From Silurus meridionalis (Eukaryota; Chordata; Actinopteri; Siluriformes; Siluridae), in contig NC_060892.1 of the NCBI RefSeq assembly GCF_014805685.1, forward strand, positions 14,151,490 to 14,215,489: a stretch of DNA of 64,000 nt, in the 5' to 3' direction. Below are positions 38,052 to 64,000 of the stretch, in pieces (positions within the stretch are counted from its first letter, which is position 1; the number at the start of each line of letters is the position of its first letter). The notes under the pieces were generated by a model that saw only the letters and a list, made by a program, of their open reading frames with translations, was not told where the DNA came from and did not search any database. The position numbers and the translations under genes are program-made.

Positions 38052-38385
38052 GATTCAATAAGAATGTTTAATTGTTAAAAGTAATCAAAAAATCCTGCTC
38101 CCTCCCCAGAGTGGCTTTTCTTCTTCAAATAAAACATATGAAACTATCCGCGTTACCGCCATCTGCTGGACAAAATCACAACTATTTAAATTCAAGCTGT
38201 GTTTAAATTCAGAACAGAAATCCACATCAAACACTAAATAGTGCACACTACTCTATAACTGTTAAAAAACAATAAAAAAATCCTATTAAACAATTCAATA
38301 ATTGATTTATTTTTCTTCAAAAAAAATAAGGCTATGATATTGTATTTAATTTCATTTTTTATGTTATTTAATTTCAACACGACAG

Positions 38386-38760
38386 GTTTATGACACCACG
38401 TGGGTGGTGATTTTAACTTTTCTTTTCCCGAAGTTTGTTCGTTGTTTGGGATCGTGACGACGCAACATTCTGGCCACGTGGTTTCTTTCATTCTTTTTTT
38501 TTTAAACTACTCCACACGTTCAGGACACCACGTGGGGTCGCCATGAGCACGGGGCCAGGCCACGTATTACATTTTATTCGGTTTTATTTCATTGACGCAT
38601 CCGTTTCAGGGCACCGCCTGTGATAATGACTAAAGGACAACAACGTCACGTGATCGCGTGCAAACATTTCATTGTATTCGACGTCGTTTTGATCGCGTGG
38701 GCGGTTTCAGGGCACCACGTGGGGTTGTGATGAAAATACATTCTGGTCACGTGATCCCGA
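38386..38760. promoter_or_regulatory. Cluster of six CACGTG palindromes in a degenerate tandem repeat
   Basis: CACGTG occurs at 38397, 38475, 38529, 38647, 38716 and 38748, six times in 357 bp. The sites sit in about four diverged copies of a roughly 110-bp unit with the pattern TTCAGGGCACCACGTGGGGT then CATTCTGGCCACGTG. CACGTG is the canonical E-box for bHLH-ZIP factors (USF, MYC/MAX, TFEB, CLOCK). It lies between divergent RBBP9 and the cystatin-like gene, so it could serve either promoter. Binding is inferred. Confidence 0.65.
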
Positions 38761-39657
38761 TGCCGGAAGCAGGATTCAAAGACAGACGTCGTTTCTAGCA
38801 GGTGGTACAGAGATTTATTTCTGTTCTACTGTTTTATATATTTGGATCACTTTGCTGAGCAGTGGGTTTGAGTGAATAGTGAAACGAACTGAGCTCTGTT
38901 TATACTTGACAGTGTTTCTGTCAGCAGAATGCTGTAATCTTACCTGTTAATGATGCATTTTAACGTCATATAACGCGTTATAGTGTTATATAATAAGACC
39001 TGAGTGTGTAATCAGAGAAGCGTCATGCAGCGTCTGTGAAAAGAGGATAAATAGGATAAATAGGACTTTTCTGTCGTACTGTACTGCACTTTTAATTTAC
39101 TGTTTGGCTTCAGTTGTTGTTTAAAGACCCTACATTTCTTTCTAAGTTAAATCAGTTAATCTGGTAAGATATTTGCTTTATTACTGCTTGAATGATATGA
39201 TAAATAAATGTAATATTTCCTAACTGCTTTACCACAATGCACTGTCCAAACCATTACTGTCAGGATTTTTTCTTCTAACCTACAATACTTTAGCATTGTT
39301 ACTGGAAATCTTTTTTCTTTCCATAATCAAATCATTGGAAAGAACTTTGTGGTTTGTAGAGGAACTTGATCTGTCTTTCTCTCTCGTAATGTTTCTACAC
39401 TTCTGAGTGTAACAAATGGTCAAAACCTAAAAAAAAAACCAAAAACAATTTGTGTTAAGTTCATCTTTTTTTTATTAGAACAATCTAGAAGACTTATCCA
39501 AGATCCTCCAGAAAGCAAAATGATACATCATTTTTCATTGCTTTTAAGACACACTCGGAATCGAGTGGTCCAGAGTGGGTTGTTTGCATTGGACTTTTTC
39601 GATTGCTTACAATATCTGATTTTTACTTTTATTTCCACAGATCTGTTTTATACCAAG

Positions 39658-44270
<4,613 letters not shown>

Positions 44271-45060
44271 TGTGCTATTCATCAAACCGCACAAGTGACT
44301 TCACTGTAGTTGCTACACGTCTACATGTGGCATGCTGTTGTAGGAAGATAGTCAACTGGGTGACAAAATGTCTCTTGACGTTATGCAGAATTACTGTCCA
44401 TGCACTATAGTTGATCATTTTTCTATAAAAGGATTCCATGGAGTGTTTATTCCTTTTATTCCACAGCAGGATATCATTTTCTAAAGTATAACATTCTGCG
44501 TAACATTGATTTTTTTATTTATTTGAATGTTGATACAAATTTTAAGTTTTAGCAATTTCGAAGCACTAAAAATGGGGATTCCTTTCATAAATGATTGTTT
44601 CTTCATAAAAAAATACGTTGAATCCATTGATTATATGCAGTTATTATGGAACGAGAATTCAAATTCAGTAGTGGCTGAATTATTGTATTATTTTATTAGT
44701 TAAACGCTAGTTCAGAGATCTAATAGCACCTTTAGGCACTTATTTACAAGCACTTCAATGCACTTAGTACAACATAAAAGTGGCATTATTGTATATTATT
44801 ATGTTCTTGTTGGGTTTCTGTGTATGAAATAAGCAGAAGTAGATGGAAAGGGGGTCATTTTTTTCATTTACAGAGATGCAGAAAAAGACAAAGATGCAGA
44901 CACAAATACTGTGCAGAGTTTTTAAACAGTATATTTACCTTGTCCATGAAAGTGTCTAGTTGAATTGAGAAATGTGTTTCAGAGGTTACAGCAGATCAGC
45001 CGTGTGTCTAAAAATACATATTGTATAAAACATGAATAATTGGATCTATGAAATGTGGCT
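44271..45060. other. 3' UTR/intergenic after the cystatin-like gene
   Basis: AT-rich, no recognisable gene. No early AATAAA; the first clear one is at 45208-45213, so a long 3' UTR is possible. Confidence 0.5.
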
Positions 45061-45061
45061 T

Positions 45062-45063
<2 letters not shown>

Positions 45064-45151
<88 letters not shown>
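45064..45151. repeat. (CT)n(GT)n microsatellite
   Basis: About 46 bp of CT followed by about 40 bp of GT. Confidence 0.95.
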
Positions 45152-45153
<2 letters not shown>

Positions 45154-45309
45154 TGGGCATTCAAAATACATCACTGCTGTTATTGTTGCAACTTGCAGTA
45201 ATCCTAAAATAAAGAGGAAAATACATTTTTTTCGGGTTTTTTTGTCCTTTCAACCAATCATTAAAAATGATATTTAGCAATGAATAAAACACAAGAACAA
45301 GAAATACAT

Positions 45310-45310
45310 G

Positions 45311-45343
<33 letters not shown>
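45310..45343. repeat. (AC)n microsatellite
   Basis: GCGCGC followed by AC repeats in the spacer before TDRD3. Confidence 0.9.
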
Positions 45344-45829
45344 GCCTTAAAAACCACACTTTAAAATGTATTATGTCAGTTTATTATGACAGTAAATGGA
45401 GATTAAATGTAGTATGTGATGTTCAAAAAGCACATCATTGAGGAAATTAAGGGATTTTTAAAAGTATGCTGAAATAATTAGAACAGTTAAGTAGAACATA
45501 TCTTGTGAATTTAATTGATTACTCAATTTAATCAACATAATAAAAATGTGTATTGCATTCATCTGATTTATTCTATTTTATTTGTCTAAAATAGCCTAAA
45601 ATATTATTTTATGTATTTATTTAACCAAGCAGGTTTTTAATTTATATTGTTTTTAAATGTAAATTGTTCAAATGTCGATTATCACAAATGTTAATGATTA
45701 AACTGCGTTAATAAAAATAAAACGACACGCAATTTTATGTTTTGCATTTCTTCCCCCTCATTCCGTAGTGTTTAATTGAAACCTGATCTAGTGCACTTTG
45801 CCATGTGGAATTGAGCAGCAGCCCCCCCT

Positions 45830-46012
45830 TGTGACGGAACCGGAAAACTTCACCTTTGACCTATGACGGTACAGAAGTTTCGGAGCGCGTCTGTGGTGTT
45901 AGACTGTTACTATTAGTGAACAGTTGCGAACGGTGTTACTGTGAAGGATGACAAAACCGCTGCTCAGATAAACCGCGCGCTTTCAACAAGACATTTTATC
46001 ACGAGCTGAAAG
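45830..46012 (+). promoter_or_regulatory. tdrd3: TDRD3 promoter and 5' UTR
   Basis: GC-richer block with ACCGGAA (45839-45845, an ETS core) followed by CpG-rich sequence up to the ATG. No TATA box. The start site is not defined. Confidence 0.5.
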
Positions 46013-63566
<17,554 letters not shown>

Positions 63567-64000
63567 TGTTTGGTGAGCATCTACACATATGCACACAAAC
63601 ATTTGTGGGGTACTTTAAAGTACTAAAATGTATTATAACGAGGGCTGTCGAAATAAACGTGTAAACGCAAATGCATTTTAACAGCATTAATTTGATTAAT
63701 GCAGCGCTTATTTCTATTTTTATTCAAATCAAAAATGTCTAGCAGGAAACTATTGGGAAAAGGGCTTAGCCTGCAAGTTCTGCCAAAATGCAATTCATTA
63801 AAATTTTTTAACTCATTTTATTTAGTATTGGTCCAGACAAGGCTTGAGTCTGATGAAAATTCACCTTCAGGGTACAGCTACAGACTGTTTGATGTTTGTT
63901 CGGTGATTTTTATAGATAGCTGTGTATTCAGCAACAGAACTCACATTAGCAAGTCTGTTTGAAAAACTGAACAACTCCACAAAGCTGTTTGATGTTAGAG
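63567..64000. other. tdrd3: After the TDRD3 stop: short 3' UTR piece, then probable intron
   Basis: TGTTTG|GTGAGC puts a good donor after base 63574. The rest is AT-rich with no recognised exon. The window ends here. Confidence 0.5.

Noticed and set aside
39520..39657. Upstream in-frame ATG of the cystatin-like gene
   Set aside because: A clear acceptor (TTTCCACAG) lies between it and the signal peptide, and the added residues look like intron.

Overview
The window is vertebrate nuclear DNA, almost certainly from a teleost fish. It holds six spliced protein-coding genes with GT-AG introns (one probable GC-AG). The spaces between exons are AT-rich and full of microsatellites, Tc1/mariner remnants, hAT- and mariner-type MITEs, a tRNA-derived SINE and a decayed LINE. 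There is no operon, CRISPR array or other prokaryotic feature. I cannot name the species from the sequence.

Layout: (1) 1-14055, + strand: the 3' two thirds of ANKRD13C. Nine coding exons supply the last 320 codons, followed by a long 3' UTR; the ankyrin-repeat exons lie upstream of the window. (2) 14.06-16.85 kb: intergenic, with a decayed LINE and a Tc1 5' fragment. (3) 16.85-24.64 kb, - strand: complete SRSF11 (RRM plus RS domain, 12 coding exons, 439 aa), convergent with ANKRD13C. (4) 26.71-31.61 kb, + strand: complete SIRT7 (10 exons, 405 aa), divergent from SRSF11. (5) 31.6-36.0 kb: repeat-rich, including a 2-kb element built from an ~800-bp tandem duplication. (6) 36.09-38.05 kb, - strand: complete RBBP9 (5 exons, 184 aa). 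(7) 38.38-38.76 kb: a cluster of six CACGTG palindromes between two divergent genes. (8) 39.64-44.27 kb, + strand: a small secreted type-2 cystatin-like gene (127 aa) whose protease-binding motifs are degenerate. (9) 46.01-63.57 kb, + strand: complete TDRD3 coding sequence (13 exons, 763 aa), with the 3' UTR probably continuing past the window.

Exon models were built by hand. Reading phase was checked across every junction, and each complete CDS sums to a whole number of codons. Five genes were recognised by matching the translated exons to remembered vertebrate families. Their products act in different processes: ER-associated trafficking (ANKRD13C), splicing (SRSF11), nucleolar deacylation (SIRT7), serine hydrolysis (RBBP9) and methylarginine reading with topoisomerase 3B (TDRD3). 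They are neighbours, not a pathway.

The points most worth a second look are the CACGTG cluster, a candidate poison exon in SRSF11, the motif-less cystatin with a GC-AG intron and a GT-repeat splice acceptor, a perfect 26-bp inverted repeat split by a Tc1 remnant, a telomere-repeat palindrome in an ANKRD13C intron, and the nested tandem-repeat element at 33.8-35.8 kb. I did not find anything I could defend as an entirely new system.
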